DNA from: Fomitopsis serialis
Lineage: Eukaryota; Basidiomycota; Agaricomycetes; Polyporales; Fomitopsidaceae
Direction of reading: 5' to 3'
Length of the DNA: 64,000 nt
Assembly (NCBI RefSeq): GCF_022376445.1
Contig: NW_025955114.1
Location: 33,254 to 97,253, forward strand
Positions within the stretch are counted from its first letter, which is position 1. Each line of letters starts with the position of its first letter. A program made the translations under genes and the position numbers. The notes under the pieces were generated by a model. That model was not told the origin of the DNA and searched no databases. It saw nothing but the letters and a program-made list of their open reading frames with translations. Positions 53,446-64,000 of this stretch are shown in pieces.

Positions 53446-56400
53446 ATGCCTCCCAACACCAGATGGGCTGGCACTCCCCTCGCTGGTGCCAACCCACAGG
53501 ATGGTGTCGCGGAGTTCGGAAGCGAGGCCGGCCAAGCGACTCATACGAGCGTGCAGGCCTGCTCAACACAGGTCGGTGCCGACCGCACCGACACGGGCCA
53601 CCATACCCGAAGCGGAGAAGCCGCACAGACTCATCCAGAAATGGAACCACCCCGCCGAGTACAGGAAACGAGGCACCGAAAGGGAAGAAATACCCGAGCC
53701 ACGCTGGCGGTAGGATCCCAGAACATCTGCGGAAGGGGCACCCTAGCCAGCGGTGCAGCCGCGAACAAATGGAACACAGTGAATCAGATCATGCGCCTCG
53801 AAAAACTGGGCATCCTAGCTGTCCAAGAGACGCATCTGTCAAATGAGTGGGTAGACAACCTCCACGACATGTATGGTAGACGTCTCAGAATATATAACTC
53901 CGCTGATCCGGAAACAACCAATGCGAAAGGAGTAGCCTTCGTACTCAACAGAGAAATAGTGGACACAGCGCAAGTCGAGACAACCGAAGTGATCCCAGGA
54001 CGTGCGCTACATATGAAGATAAGATGGCATGCGGATAGATTCCTTACACTGCTCAACGTATACGCGCCGAATGCGACAAATGAAAACGCGAGCTTCTGGC
54101 CCACCCTCTCGTCTAAGATACGGTCCCTCCGCCTTAAGAAACCGGATATAATGCTAGGCGACTTCAACATGGTCGAAGAGAACATCGACCGTGTACCAGT
54201 CCACAGCGACCCACCAACCACTGTAGAAGCACTACAAACACTCATAGATAACTATAACCTCAGAGACGGATGGCGAATGACCGAGCCCACAAGTAAAGCG
54301 TACACATTCCCCCAACGGGGACACACATCACGGTCCAGGCTCGACAGGATCTACGTAACTGACGAACTACTGAACGCCTCCTCAACGTGGTCAATCAAGA
54401 CGACTGGCATCCCCACAGACCACAAACTGGTCACAGCGTCCATAAGCGCCCTCACAGCACCGACGATTGGGAAAGGCCGGTGGATAATGCCCCTGAACCT
54501 GCTACATGACCCCACCTTCCTTGAGGAAGTAAGCACACTGGGCGAACGCCTCCAAAAGGAGGCCGAGACGCACGCTGAACGCCGAATGCGTAGGGCAGAC
54601 TGTAACCCCCAACTATCCCTAAAATCCTTCAAAGACTCTGTCAAACATATAGCCCAAGAACGCATGAAGAAACGGGCCCCCAAGTTGGACGCCGCGATCA
54701 GGAAACTGAATGAGCAAATCACGCTCACCCAGAACCTCCCCACCTTCGAACACAGCATCCACCTACAACAGGAAACAGGGATACTACAAGACCGTTTGCA
54801 CGAACTGGTACGGAAGCGACACGCCGGGATCAAAGCCTCCACCACCGCGAACTACGCGCTGCATGGCGAGACTATCAGCAAATACTGGTCCAGTATCAAT
54901 AAAGAGCGGAAGCCCAGAGACCTCCTCTTCGCGCTACAGAACCCCCTCAACGCGACCGAACCCATGGCCACCCGCTCAGACAAAATGGCCAAATTGGCGC
55001 GAGACTACCACGAGGCCCTACAGGAGGTAGGAACTACCCCAGTGAATAACCCGGAACGCCAAAGCGCGGCACGCAAAGTCCTGCAGGCGGTATCAGCGAG
55101 AATGCTCGACGAACATAAAGGAGCACTCACCGACCTCACCACGGCCAGAGAAGTCAGCGAAGCCCTCCGTAGCTCTCAAACGGGCAAAGCCGCCGGCCTG
55201 GACGGACTCCCTTACGAGTTCTGGACAGCAATGAAAGACTACGCCAAAAGAAATAGCAAGGACGACTCACCCCCTGCTTTTGACTGTATTCAATTCCTAG
55301 CCCTGGCTTTTGGTGACATAGACACATACGGCGTATGCCCTGGCCTGCACTTCACAGATGGCTGGATGTGCCCAATCTACAAGAAAGGCGACAGGCGTAA
55401 CATAGCGAACTATCGCCCGATCACCCTACTGAACTCAGACTACAAACTCTATACGAAAATCATTGCCACTCGCCTGAACGACATAGCGCCACACCTCATT
55501 CATCCCAACCAAGCGGGCTTCATCCCTGGACGCCACATCGAAGACCAAACACAACTCGGACGAGTCATGGTAGACTACGCTGAGGCAGTCGAAGAAAACG
55601 GAGTCATAGTCGCCCTAGACCAAGAAAAAGCCTATGACAAGATTGACCATGATTACCTGTGGGAAGTACTGCGCACCTTCGGGTTCCCGGAGAAATTCAT
55701 ACAACGAATACAAAACCTGTACAGAGGTGCAACAACGATAGTGATCATTAACGGAGAGAAAAGCTCACCATACCTCGTAATCCGAGGTGTGCGACAAGGT
55801 GACCCGCTGTCTTGCCTTCTCTTCGATTTCGCCATCGAACCACTGGCCTGCCTACTACGAACTTCTGCTCTGCACGGATTTGATATCCCCGGCGTCGCCG
55901 ACCGACTAGTCACCACCCTGTTTGCAGACGACACCTCTACATACCTCTCTGCCCGAGACTCGTGGAAGGACCTGTGGGATATACTTAACACGTGGTGCTC
56001 TGCATCACAAGCAAAGTTCAATAACGGGAAAACGGAAGTCATCCCGATCGGCTCACCTGAGTACAGAGAAACGATCCAGATCTCACGAACGCTTGACCCA
56101 CACAACCTAGACTCGGTGATACCGAATGACGTGCACATCGCACAAGACGGAGAGGCAGTGAGGATCCTCGGAGCGTGGATAGGAAACGGAGTAGATGGAG
56201 CCGCGGTATGGACACCCGCGATGGAGAAAATCCGAGCCTTCCTAGACCGATGGCAGCGCTGCCGCCCCTCCCTACAAGGCAAACACCACATAGTGCAAAT
56301 GGGCCCTGGCGGCATCTCGCAATACCTTGCGAAAGTACAAGGCATGCCAAGATCAATTGAAGACCGACTGACCAAGATGATCCGCACCTTTATCTGGGGC

Positions 56401-58112
56401 GAAGACCGACGCGGCTTGGTAAATATGGACATTCTGTACATGCCTAAAGATCAGGGCGGGATAGGCCTCCTGGATATAAAGTCCCGGAATGAAGCGATAG
56501 AACTAACATGGCTACGAGGCTACCTCAAACTCGACGGAGATCGCCCGACCTGGGCGTATGCAGCGGACGTCCTCCTAAGCATCCACGTAACTGCCGACGC
56601 GGGCGAAATTCGACCATCGGCACAAATAAACACGTTCCTCCAGACGTGGAAGCCTGCCACACATGGCAAAACAGGTCTTCCCAGATATCTAACAACCATG
56701 CTGCGAATCGGAAAGAAATACAACGTTAGTCTGGCTGCAATAAAGCTCGACCGCAATCTAAAAGGCAAACTCCCGATCTGGTACCATATGGGAGCATCGA
56801 AGAAACTACGTCGCCTGAACAACACCAGTATAAGCGACTGCCTGAGGGAGACGCACGGCATTCTAAGGGTCGTGGACCTCCTACGTCTAACAAGACGCCA
56901 GCACACACGAGGAGACGCCCCCAACCCCAATGCGAACCCCTCAGAATGCATATGTGACGACTGCATAGATGACATGGCGCAGGGATGCCTACACCCGCAC
57001 AAATGCATAGCAGCGGCAGCGAACCTACTGGAACAAGTGGCCGCCAAATGGCACCCACACACCGCAACTCCAGGAGATGGCCTCTCCCACACACGGACCC
57101 GCCGCATAGATAACATTAAAGCCCACGGAGCCGGGCAGCCAGTGTGCTTCGACCCGTCAATCACCGAACGCGGTGATCTGTCCGAAGCCTTTAGAGTCTT
57201 CGTGCACCCCGACACCCATGACCGGCCGCCCGCCCTACGCATCCGTAGAGGGCGGGTCGTACAGGACGAAACCACCTCCGCCTACGTGGCAGATGCCTAT
57301 ACCCTCAAAGGGAATCGCTCGCTCCGCGAGCGCGACACCCCCGCAAGCGGGGGGGTCCACCTGTCCGGGCTCGAATCGCGGACAATGGTAGCAACTGCCC
57401 CCGCAGACATGGAAGGCCGAACAGATCGGACAGGAGAACTAGCCGCCACGACACTAGCCGTGATGACCATCCCACTCGACGTTCCCCTACGCATCGTCAG
57501 CACGACAAAATACCTCGCAACAGCCCTCGTAATGGACCTCGCAGGATGGGAGGACCGCGGATGGATCGACGTCCCTGACGCTACACTGCTACGCGTCATT
57601 GTCAGCCACCTCAGACAACGATGTGCAGTGACCACACTGGCGGTTGCGTCCCAGAAAACGGACTGGGAGAGAATGAACATCGCCTGGGACGCCCAACTGG
57701 AGCGACCGCGACCCCAGAACATAACCCATGAAATCAGTCTCGAGCAAAACCACCCGTTCTCCCTCACGGGAGCACGACTTGCATGTCTAACACAACGCCT
57801 AGCGTACCGAGGAATACGAGCGACCCGCGAACACCCGGTACGCAAGACGTCCCAAGCAATAGTTTCCGAAGCTCTTGCACACATCGGAGCAAACTCACCG
57901 GACACTCCCTCCAGCCAACAGCTCTGGCTGGCCATCCGTAGCACAGACATACGCAAGCCGGCGTCCGACTTCCTATGGAAAGTCCTGCAAGGGGCCCTGA
58001 GATGCGGACGCTTCTGGGCCAAGATCCCAGGATACGAGGATCGAGCAACATGCCACCAATGCGGCTCCCTAGATTCCATTGAGCATATCCTATTCCATTG
58101 TAAAGCAACCGA
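53446..58112 (+). CDS. LINE ORF2: endonuclease and reverse transcriptase, C-terminally truncated
   Basis: An N-terminal AP-like endonuclease spans about residues 75-340 of the frame (LAVQETHLSNEW, LLNVYAPNATNEN, IMLGDFNMVEENIDRVPV, SRSRLDRIYVTDELL, TDHKLVTASISA). The reverse transcriptase has GKAAGLDGLPYEFW, YRPITLLNSDYKLYTKIIA, NQAGFIPGRHIEDQT, IVALDQEKAYDKIDHDYLW, GVRQGDPLSCLLFDFAIEPL and the catalytic FADDTSTYL. A thumb and a C-terminal Cys/His motif (CHQCGSLDSIEHILFHC) follow. The endonuclease nicks target DNA and the reverse transcriptase copies the RNA there. After HCKATD the frame runs into LTR sequence and stops at 58176, so the last part is foreign. The first Met in the frame is at 53446. 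An RNase H domain, present in some Tad-clade elements, is not evident. Confidence 0.88.
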
Positions 58113-59100
58113 TGTCCTGAGCCAATATTGTTTGGCTCAAGGAACATGGTATATACCTCTATTTCCTTTCTATTGATATGACCTGTTACCAGACTACTCA
58201 TTCACAGCACAGCCCCCTGCAGTGCATAGCCATGGTCATGTGAGACTAGTCTAGAAGGTCACGTGGGCTTTGAGATTGCAGTGTGACTGGTGGCATAGTC
58301 ATGAGTACAGCATGAGCACAGCCACGCACAGCCTACGCACAGCCCCCGGACTGGTTAGGGCCTGCTGGGCAATCCACATGTTGTCTCAGAGTACAGCCTC
58401 CAGATGTATTTCAAATAGGATACAAGGCAGTGCTAGATACTGACTTGTGATTGGCTGACCCATGTCATATGGCAGTACAGGCTGTACCACATGAGTTGCT
58501 TTGAAGTACATAGCTGTGTTCATGACTAAGGATGAGTAAGGACTGACTAAGTAGTGTAATCTGTATGAGTAAAGCTGTTCCCCACATGTATATAAGGCCC
58601 CCAGTTTTCCATGGATGAGGCAGTCAAGTTCTCCCAGATTCTCAGTGTAGATCTTGTGAGCTGCTGCTCTGCAAGTTAGTAACATAAGCTAACAAGCGGC
58701 ATCCTAGTGTGCAATATACTACAGTTCAGCTTAACAGTCTATTGTGTGACTTCAAGCCCCTGTTAGTGCCTCTAGTGATTCTTGATCGGTAAGCTGTTTA
58801 CCTTAATCAGCAACTCTTGTAGTCACGTCTCAGTCACGCACGTCACTCGTATCCACGTATTCCAGTCTAGTGGGTAGGCTAGTGGTTAGTCTATCCATTC
58901 AGCACGTCACGTCACTTCAACGAGATCAGCCAAGTTATAGTGTGTAAAGGCAATTCAATTGCTGTGGTAAGTAAAAACAACTGTACTTGCTAACAAACTT
59001 TACAGTACTACCAACACTCAACCAACCCCCTCTACAACGAACAACTGTGATAGCCCGGTATTGCTCATACCCGGTGAACCGCAGCAGAAACACATTCTGA
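58113..59100 (+). repeat. 5' LTR of the second Gypsy element (right edge uncertain)
   Basis: It starts TGTCCTGAGCCAATATTG, with the short inverted pair GAGCCAA/TTGGCTC just inside. A TATATAAG box is at 58589-58596. The right end was not fixed: the CA-ending candidates before the putative primer site are around 59030-59103. The sequence from about 58500 to 58780 would be R/U5 by position. Confidence 0.55.
58589..58596 (+). promoter_or_regulatory. TATA box in the 5' LTR
   Basis: TATATAAG, about 475 bp from the LTR start, in a position suited to start transcription near 58620 and so define the R region. A matching TATATATA is found in the LTR of the other Gypsy element at 23128-23135. Confidence 0.55.
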
Positions 59101-59289
59101 CCTGATATCAGTGGAGCCCACCGCGAGGGGGAAAACCTATTGAGTGTTACCATTGCTGTGAACATTAACTAAGTACAGTTCATCGCCACAGCCAGTACTC
59201 AACTCATCAACCCTCTCCATTGGGGAACATATAGGCAATTACTGCTTATAGACCACACAATTCCCACGATCACCAGCACTGCAGCGACA

Positions 59290-62200
59290 ATGGCGAACTT
59301 AACAGGTGTACCAGCATTGCCCATGCCTGGGAGCAAGAGCGCTCCCAAGAAGTTCAAAGGGAAGTATACTGAAGTGAAACTCTTTATCCAGCACTATGAA
59401 CGTATCTGTGCCAAGCTTGGCATAGACTCAGCAAAGGAGCAAATTGAGAATCTGCCTCAATATTGCAACCGTCGAGTACAGAACTTCGTTGAGAGTCTAC
59501 CATCATACCGTGCCGCGGTAGCGAATTGGGATACTTTCAAGGCTGATGTTCTCAAGTACTTTGATGCTGACCGAGATGATCGAAGGTACAAGGTGAAGCA
59601 CCTTGAAGCGTATGTATTGAAAGCCAGGAAGAAGTCAATGATCAAGAGTCTAGGAACATGGCGAGAGTACACAAGGGACTTCCTAACTATCTCAGGATGG
59701 TTAAAGAACAAGGGTCGCATTTCATCTGATGATGAGGCTCTCTATTTCTGGAAAGGAATCCCTCGTGCTTTCCGCCAAGTTCTAGAGCCACGACTGTTGG
59801 CATCCCAGCCAACCTATGACTTATCAAAGCCATTCAGTATGAGCGACGTGAACCAGAAGGCCGAAGCATTGCTCCAGCGCAACCGCTTCGACAGTGATAG
59901 GCTCCCGTCAGATGACGAAGATGATTCTAACTCAGATTCTGATTCAGATGACAGTGATACTGACAGTTCCAGCAACTCAGATAGTGACACTGAAGAGGAA
60001 TCCAAGAAGAAGACTACTTCTAAGAAGAAGCGTAAGCTTACTAAGAAGAAGCCTGCACATAAGGATCCTGACACAGATGAAGAGGATTCTACCGACCGCA
60101 AGAAGGTACAAGCCGCACAGCGAAAGGCAGCTCGAGAAGATGCAAAGAAGAATGGTGAAGTGGAGGATCTCATCCGTCAGATGAATCGAATGTCAATCAA
60201 TGACCCAGAATACAAGATATTGTATTTTCGGGCTTGCACAATGAGCCCATTGGTTGCATCGATCCTCACACCGCCTGGACGACCTAGCATGAGTATGGCC
60301 AGCCAATCTATTGCTGGCACAGCTGGTAACGATAATAAGCCAAGTATGCCGCAAGGTGTTACTAGGCCACCGATGAAGTGTTACGGATGTGGTGGAAGCG
60401 GACATGGTATCGGAACTTGCCCAGAGATTAACACTCTCATTGCCCAAGGTGCTATTGCACGAGATGGGTCCGGGCGGCTCGTCATGAAAGACGGGTCGCG
60501 CATTTTCCGAAACATGGACGAACCATTCACCATAGCTATCCGGCGACAATCGACTCCGAGCTCTCACTTCATTATGACCGAGCCGAAGCAGTCATACTGC
60601 TCGCATGCTACGATCGAAGAGTATGATTCGGAGGACGAGCCGGTACAGGTACAGAACATTCAGACGGATGAAGGAGAGGATGGTTTCGCATTCGGAGCCG
60701 AGCGTACAGCTAAATCTACACGCGACGCACGTGAACGTGTAACTAGGAATCCTATCGTGCCACCAGTCACTGTACAGGAGAAGATTGGTAAGACTAAACC
60801 AGCTAGTAGTGGACCAGACAAACGTGACGTACCTCCACATCTACCATCCGCATCACAGCCCGCGCCCGACGCAACGCGAACTTCCGCCCGACTACGCGGC
60901 GAGCAAGCTCCTCCGATCCCAGTGCATCGGGGGGACAGAGTCATGCAGCCGACGCAGCCGACTCAGCACGATCGCGTGGGTAGCGAGCCCTCACTCGCAT
61001 GGAAGACCGCGAGGCCCATAGACGTAGCGGCCCGGCAGTTCGATGCAAGTGATGATGACGCTATCATGGAAGACGCGCCATCAGCACGATCGCCGGAGAA
61101 AGAGAACGAATCCACTGCACGTACCGAAAAGGAGAAGACAACTAAGCATGAACCTGTGAAGCGCATCCCGCGCCAGAATCAGGTACAAGCTCAGGTCGAC
61201 CCCTGGCAGGTTCTGGCCAAGGTGTTGAACACTCCGGTGACCTTGCCAGTCGGTGAGATATTTGGGGTCTCGAAGGACCTGACTCACAATCTTCAGGAGG
61301 TCTTGAAGCCCAAGCCGGCCGCGAAGAACGTTGTAGCGGCAGCGTTTGTCCCCCGATCGAAAGGCGCGTTAATTTATCTGCGACTAGAAGTGGATGAACG
61401 CCCCGTGACGGCGATCATCGACACCGGATCTCAGCTAAACATCGCCAGTCGAACGCTCTGGAAGACTCACCTTAATCGCCCAATGGACGTCACCCGATCG
61501 TGTCAGATGAATGACGCGAACGGAGGGGCGGGAGCCCTGCGTGGACTGGTCGAGAATGTCGTCTTGAAGTGCGGTCGCATCCCGACGTACGCGAACCTAT
61601 ACATCGGCGACAAGGTGCCGTTTGACTTGCTGCTCGGACGACCCTGGCAGCGCGGTAACTACGTGAGCATTGACGAACGCGAAGACGGAACATACCTGTT
61701 GTTTAAGAACAACCAAATGGAAGTTCAGCACGAGATCCTCGTAATGCCCGATGGCATTAATCCCGGATGGTCGTATGAGCCCGCGGTATGGCTCGGAAAG
61801 GATGGGAAGGTGCCAGCCGGCCCGACGGACGCGGAACCGTCCACCGTGCTTGCTTGTGGCAGCCCCGCCGCGCTGACCTCCTATGCCGAGCAGTGGCAAG
61901 CCTCGCGTGAGTCAGAAAAAGGAGACGTACTATACGACGACTTACCTGATCAATTGAACGCACCCGCGAGCCCTGACGAAGACACTAAGGTTGGGTGGTT
62001 CGATCCCAACCTCCTGACGCGACAACTGTATGGCCTCGTGCGGTCCGCGCGCGAGCAAGCGACCCTCGAGCCTAAGGAGCAAATGACTCACCGGTGCGGA
62101 GCGCACAGCTTCGCGGACTGCCCCGCAAAGCTCTCCGAAGCCAAGCGCAGTTCAATAAGTCAGCTCGACAGAAGATGGGACGACTTACATGATGCCAATA

Positions 62201-63513
62201 CCCCAGAACGAACTTCCGCCAATCCCATCGCTCCCGACATTCGCGCGGCGGTCCACTTGACATTAGCAAGTCGGATTCGCAATCTCGATGGCCACAAAGA
62301 AGGCCGCCTAGCTCAATCCGGTATGGGCAGTGGAGAGATGGACGCCGAGGTTAATGAGCGAGCTAGGAAGAGGAGGCGGCTTGATATTGAGGGACCAGGG
62401 ACTGATAACGTGTCCCCTATGCCGAGGAACACGCCTGCGAACGTTGACGAAGAGGCGCAAGATGAGCGCGCAAGCCGTATCCAGCAAGCAGAATTCAGAG
62501 CAAAGCGAGAAGAGATGAAGGAGGACGAGTTTGAGAGCGAAGACGACCGCGCGAGAGAGAAGTCGCCAGCAGACGCCGGCACCGAGACAGCGGTGCAAGT
62601 CGATCGAGGAACGGACGTATCGGAGAAGATCTGGCTGGGCCCAGGAGATCGCAGATTCGATCTGCAGGCGCCCGTGGCTGTGGCGCGACGCGCGCTGGCT
62701 CTCTCTCTCCCTGCGACCTCTACCAGTACCCTCGATTCTCGACATGACTCCGCGCTCACGACCTCAAATCGTTACGGGACCATGGGACGACATCGGTTAG
62801 GAGTTAGGGGAGGGATAAACGGCTTAGGTGAGCACCTCCCGCTTTGGTATTTAGCTCGCGCGAGCGAGCACCTTCGTCCGACAACCCAAGTCCATCCCCC
62901 GTCCTCCACGCCCGTCATGGCTTATCCACGCGGCCCGTCCGGTGTCTCTCTCCCTCCCATCGACCAGATCTTTGAGATCGACCGTCTCCCCGAGTTCGCG
63001 CACCAGGACCAGGTCCTCAACGTGGTCCCCTTCAGCCAGGTTGTCCCCGTTCCGCCGGGCCTGCCACGCGGGTACATCCCGCCGCAGGACCTGTTCCACA
63101 GCATGGACCGCGACCGGTTCAGCTCGGACGTCGTACGCCCCCATCCCTCCTCCGTCATCTCGACCAAGAACGCGCAGGTGCGCGGAGAGCTCGTCGACAC
63201 GAACGGAAACGAGGTCACGATCGTAACGCTGGACGACGCGGCCATTACCTACCAGCAGCCAGGCGAGAGCGGAACCAACGCAGCCGGTGTACGCGTCGCC
63301 GCCTTCATCTCGAAGAACCCTAACGAGCCCAAGCAGGTCGTCACCCCGGGCATCCGCAAGGCCGACTATCCCTTCCATCGCCAGGCGCAGGAGATGCGCG
63401 CCCGTCTGCTCGATCCACGCGCACACCTCGCGCCTACCCTGCACTCTAGCACGAACCCGTCGCACATCTACCGCCCGGACATCCGATGCACGCAGCCCAT
63501 GGTTTCCCTGTAA
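59290..63513 (+). CDS. gag: Gypsy gag-protease polyprotein with long C-terminal extension
   Basis: 1407 residues without a stop. Residues 1-210 form the capsid-like domain (FKGKYTEVKLFIQHYERICA, YCNRRVQNFVESLP, WREYTRDFLTISGWL, ALYFWKGIPRAFRQVLEPRL). An acidic Ser/Asp stretch and a Lys-rich stretch follow. The zinc knuckle is CYGCGGSGHGIGTC at about 360. After a disordered region an aspartic protease appears around residue 700 (VTAIIDTGSQLNIASRTLW, with DTG active site, later FDLLLGRPWQRGNYVSIDE). Another 580 residues follow, unusual for gag: a charged middle (ARKRRRLDIEGPG) and, from about 62,900, a block with almost only G or C in third codon position (LPPIDQIFEIDRLPEFAHQD, VVPVPPGLPRGYIPPQDLF). 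Gag builds the particle and the protease cleaves it. The extension has no domain I recognise. Confidence 0.85.
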   Translation: MANLTGVPALPMPGSKSAPKKFKGKYTEVKLFIQHYERICAKLGIDSAKEQIENLPQYCNRRVQNFVESLPSYRAAVANWDTFKADVLKYFDADRDDRRYKVKHLEAYVLKARKKSMIKSLGTWREYTRDFLTISGWLKNKGRISSDDEALYFWKGIPRAFRQVLEPRLLASQPTYDLSKPFSMSDVNQKAEALLQRNRFDSDRLPSDDEDDSNSDSDSDDSDTDSSSNSDSDTEEESKKKTTSKKKRKLTKKKPAHKDPDTDEEDSTDRKKVQAAQRKAAREDAKKNGEVEDLIRQMNRMSINDPEYKILYFRACTMSPLVASILTPPGRPSMSMASQSIAGTAGNDNKPSMPQGVTRPPMKCYGCGGSGHGIGTCPEINTLIAQGAIARDGSGRLVMKDGSRIFRNMDEPFTIAIRRQSTPSSHFIMTEPKQSYCSHATIEEYDSEDEPVQVQNIQTDEGEDGFAFGAERTAKSTRDARERVTRNPIVPPVTVQEKIGKTKPASSGPDKRDVPPHLPSASQPAPDATRTSARLRGEQAPPIPVHRGDRVMQPTQPTQHDRVGSEPSLAWKTARPIDVAARQFDASDDDAIMEDAPSARSPEKENESTARTEKEKTTKHEPVKRIPRQNQVQAQVDPWQVLAKVLNTPVTLPVGEIFGVSKDLTHNLQEVLKPKPAAKNVVAAAFVPRSKGALIYLRLEVDERPVTAIIDTGSQLNIASRTLWKTHLNRPMDVTRSCQMNDANGGAGALRGLVENVVLKCGRIPTYANLYIGDKVPFDLLLGRPWQRGNYVSIDEREDGTYLLFKNNQMEVQHEILVMPDGINPGWSYEPAVWLGKDGKVPAGPTDAEPSTVLACGSPAALTSYAEQWQASRESEKGDVLYDDLPDQLNAPASPDEDTKVGWFDPNLLTRQLYGLVRSAREQATLEPKEQMTHRCGAHSFADCPAKLSEAKRSSISQLDRRWDDLHDANTPERTSANPIAPDIRAAVHLTLASRIRNLDGHKEGRLAQSGMGSGEMDAEVNERARKRRRLDIEGPGTDNVSPMPRNTPANVDEEAQDERASRIQQAEFRAKREEMKEDEFESEDDRAREKSPADAGTETAVQVDRGTDVSEKIWLGPGDRRFDLQAPVAVARRALALSLPATSTSTLDSRHDSALTTSNRYGTMGRHRLGVRGGINGLGEHLPLWYLARASEHLRPTTQVHPPSSTPVMAYPRGPSGVSLPPIDQIFEIDRLPEFAHQDQVLNVVPFSQVVPVPPGLPRGYIPPQDLFHSMDRDRFSSDVVRPHPSSVISTKNAQVRGELVDTNGNEVTIVTLDDAAITYQQPGESGTNAAGVRVAAFISKNPNEPKQVVTPGIRKADYPFHRQAQEMRARLLDPRAHLAPTLHSSTNPSHIYRPDIRCTQPMVSL

Positions 63514-64000
63514 GTGACGACCCCTTCGCCAACTTCAAGCTACACTTACACGAGCTTGCGAAGGACCCGCCGCCGCCTCTTCCGCGTGCGCGTTCGCGCC
63601 GCGGCGGCGTGCCTCCTGCGCTCGCGCCGCGCAAGCCGTCGGGCTCGCGCACTCCGCGTAACCAGCCGCAGGCCCCGGCCTTCGTCCCACGTCCCCAGGC
63701 TCCGGCCTTCGTCCCGCGCCCCCATCCCAACTCGTATGCGCAGGCCGTGCAGCCTCCGCGCGCGACCACCTCTACTACGGCTATGGCCCCCGCCCCCGGA
63801 GCGCCTCCCATCGACCCCTATCACCTCTACGCCGGACGCACGCCCTTCCGCCTCCCTCTTCCGGACTCGGACCCGGCCCCTCGCCCAGTTCGACTCGGCT
63901 CACCGCTGTTCGCGAAGGCCGTCAACGACCTGCGCCCGAACCCATTCATGGACGAGGGTACCGTCTTGAAGACCACGTCCACGGCCCCTTCCTCGCTGCA
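63486..64000 (+). CDS. Overlapping ORF after gag-protease (runs off window)
   Basis: An open frame starts at the ATG at 63486, 28 bp before the end of the gag stop codon and in a different frame, and remains open to the window end (171 residues). Third positions are nearly all G or C, as in the preceding block. It begins MHAAHGFPVSDDPFANFKLH and is rich in Pro, Arg and Ala, with a nine-residue tandem repeat (QAPAFVPRP twice) and later DPYHLYAGRTPFRLPLPDSD. No reverse transcriptase motif has appeared by the end. It may be the start of pol, reached by frameshift or reinitiation, or a separate product. An alternative is that TAAGTG at the gag stop is part of a GTAAGTG splice donor. Confidence 0.55.
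   Translation, partial: MHAAHGFPVSDDPFANFKLHLHELAKDPPPPLPRARSRRGGVPPALAPRKPSGSRTPRNQPQAPAFVPRPQAPAFVPRPHPNSYAQAVQPPRATTSTTAMAPAPGAPPIDPYHLYAGRTPFRLPLPDSDPAPRPVRLGSPLFAKAVNDLRPNPFMDEGTVLKTTSTAPSSL

Larger units (their letters stand above)
51792..58112 (+). mobile_element. Tad1-like LINE (non-LTR retrotransposon), 3' end cut by an LTR element
   Basis: ORF1 (51792-52967) and ORF2 (53446 onward) lie on the plus strand with about 480 bp between them, including a pyrimidine-rich stretch near 53080-53125. ORF2 has an AP-type endonuclease and a reverse transcriptase. The element stops being LINE sequence at 58112, within a Cys/His motif near the C-terminus of ORF2, where TGTCCTGAGCC begins the LTR of the next element. 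The 3' untranslated region and tail would resume beyond the window. Both ORFs are open throughout, so before the LTR insertion the copy may have been active. Confidence 0.85.
58113..64000 (+). mobile_element. Ty3/Gypsy element, 5' part, inserted in the LINE
   Basis: The element begins with an LTR at 58113 and continues past the window end. The LTR is followed by a leader of about 190-250 bp with a TGATATCAGTGGAGCCC segment near 59103-59119 that resembles a tRNA primer-binding site, then a gag-protease ORF (59290-63513) and an overlapping ORF (from 63486). ACCGA at 58108-58112 would be the left copy of a 5-bp target duplication. Reverse transcriptase must lie downstream. It differs from the other Gypsy element in LTR sequence and gene order visible here, so it is a separate family. 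Confidence 0.8.

Noticed and set aside
55653..56441. 262-residue minus-strand frame inside LINE ORF2
   Set aside because: It overlaps the catalytic reverse transcriptase region on the opposite strand and has no motif.
59103..59119. Firm primer-binding-site call for a named tRNA
   Set aside because: TGATATCAGTGGAGCCC resembles known sites but does not match a tRNA end I can state with certainty, and the LTR edge is not fixed.

Overview
The window is nuclear DNA of a filamentous basidiomycete, most likely an Agaricomycete. Genes are dense in short GT-AG introns of about 50-60 bp. The protein families are typical of that class: DUF6533 membrane proteins, DUF6589, DUF6532, a TET/JBP-like 2-oxoglutarate oxygenase, a Plavaka-type transposase, a Tad1-like LINE and chromovirus-type Ty3/Gypsy elements. 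Species cannot be named from the sequence alone.

Layout. 0-7.3 kb: a partial membrane protein and three DUF6533 loci (a relic, a gene broken by a 657-bp TA-flanked inverted-repeat transposon, and an intact gene). 7.7-10.1 kb: a seven-exon FAD-linked sugar-lactone oxidase. 10.1-12.7 kb: no recognisable gene. 12.7-17.4 kb: an HSP20-like protein, a cysteine-rich single-pass membrane protein and a fourth DUF6533 gene. 18.1-22.2 kb: a four-exon DUF6589 gene converging on a zinc-knuckle gene that resembles a RecQ C-terminus.

22.9-30.8 kb is one minus-strand Gypsy element, truncated at its 5' end. It has a 3' LTR, a third ORF in the 'env' position, and pol with reverse transcriptase, RNase H, integrase and chromodomain. 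A 2.78-kb foldback element with near-identical arms of about 1.2 kb is inserted between pol and the third ORF. 31.2-38.1 kb is a head-to-tail array of five paralogues of an unrecognised three-exon family with a conserved exon and phase plan and a shared upstream motif.

38.2-41.4 kb is a decayed Plavaka transposase. 41.4-47.1 kb holds only fragmentary coding. A TET/JBP-like oxygenase (47.1-48.0 kb) and a DUF6532 gene (48.3-51.0 kb) follow, both with single-base frame breaks. 51.8-58.1 kb is a LINE with ORF1 and ORF2, whose ORF2 is cut by the 5' LTR of another Gypsy element (58.1 kb to the window end). That element has a large gag-protease ORF with a high-GC3 extension and an overlapping downstream ORF.

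Together this is a repeat-rich accessory region with nested insertions around lineage-specific gene families. Exon borders were read by eye from splice signals and homology among the paralogues in the window. Domain names rest on recognised motifs, not on searches.
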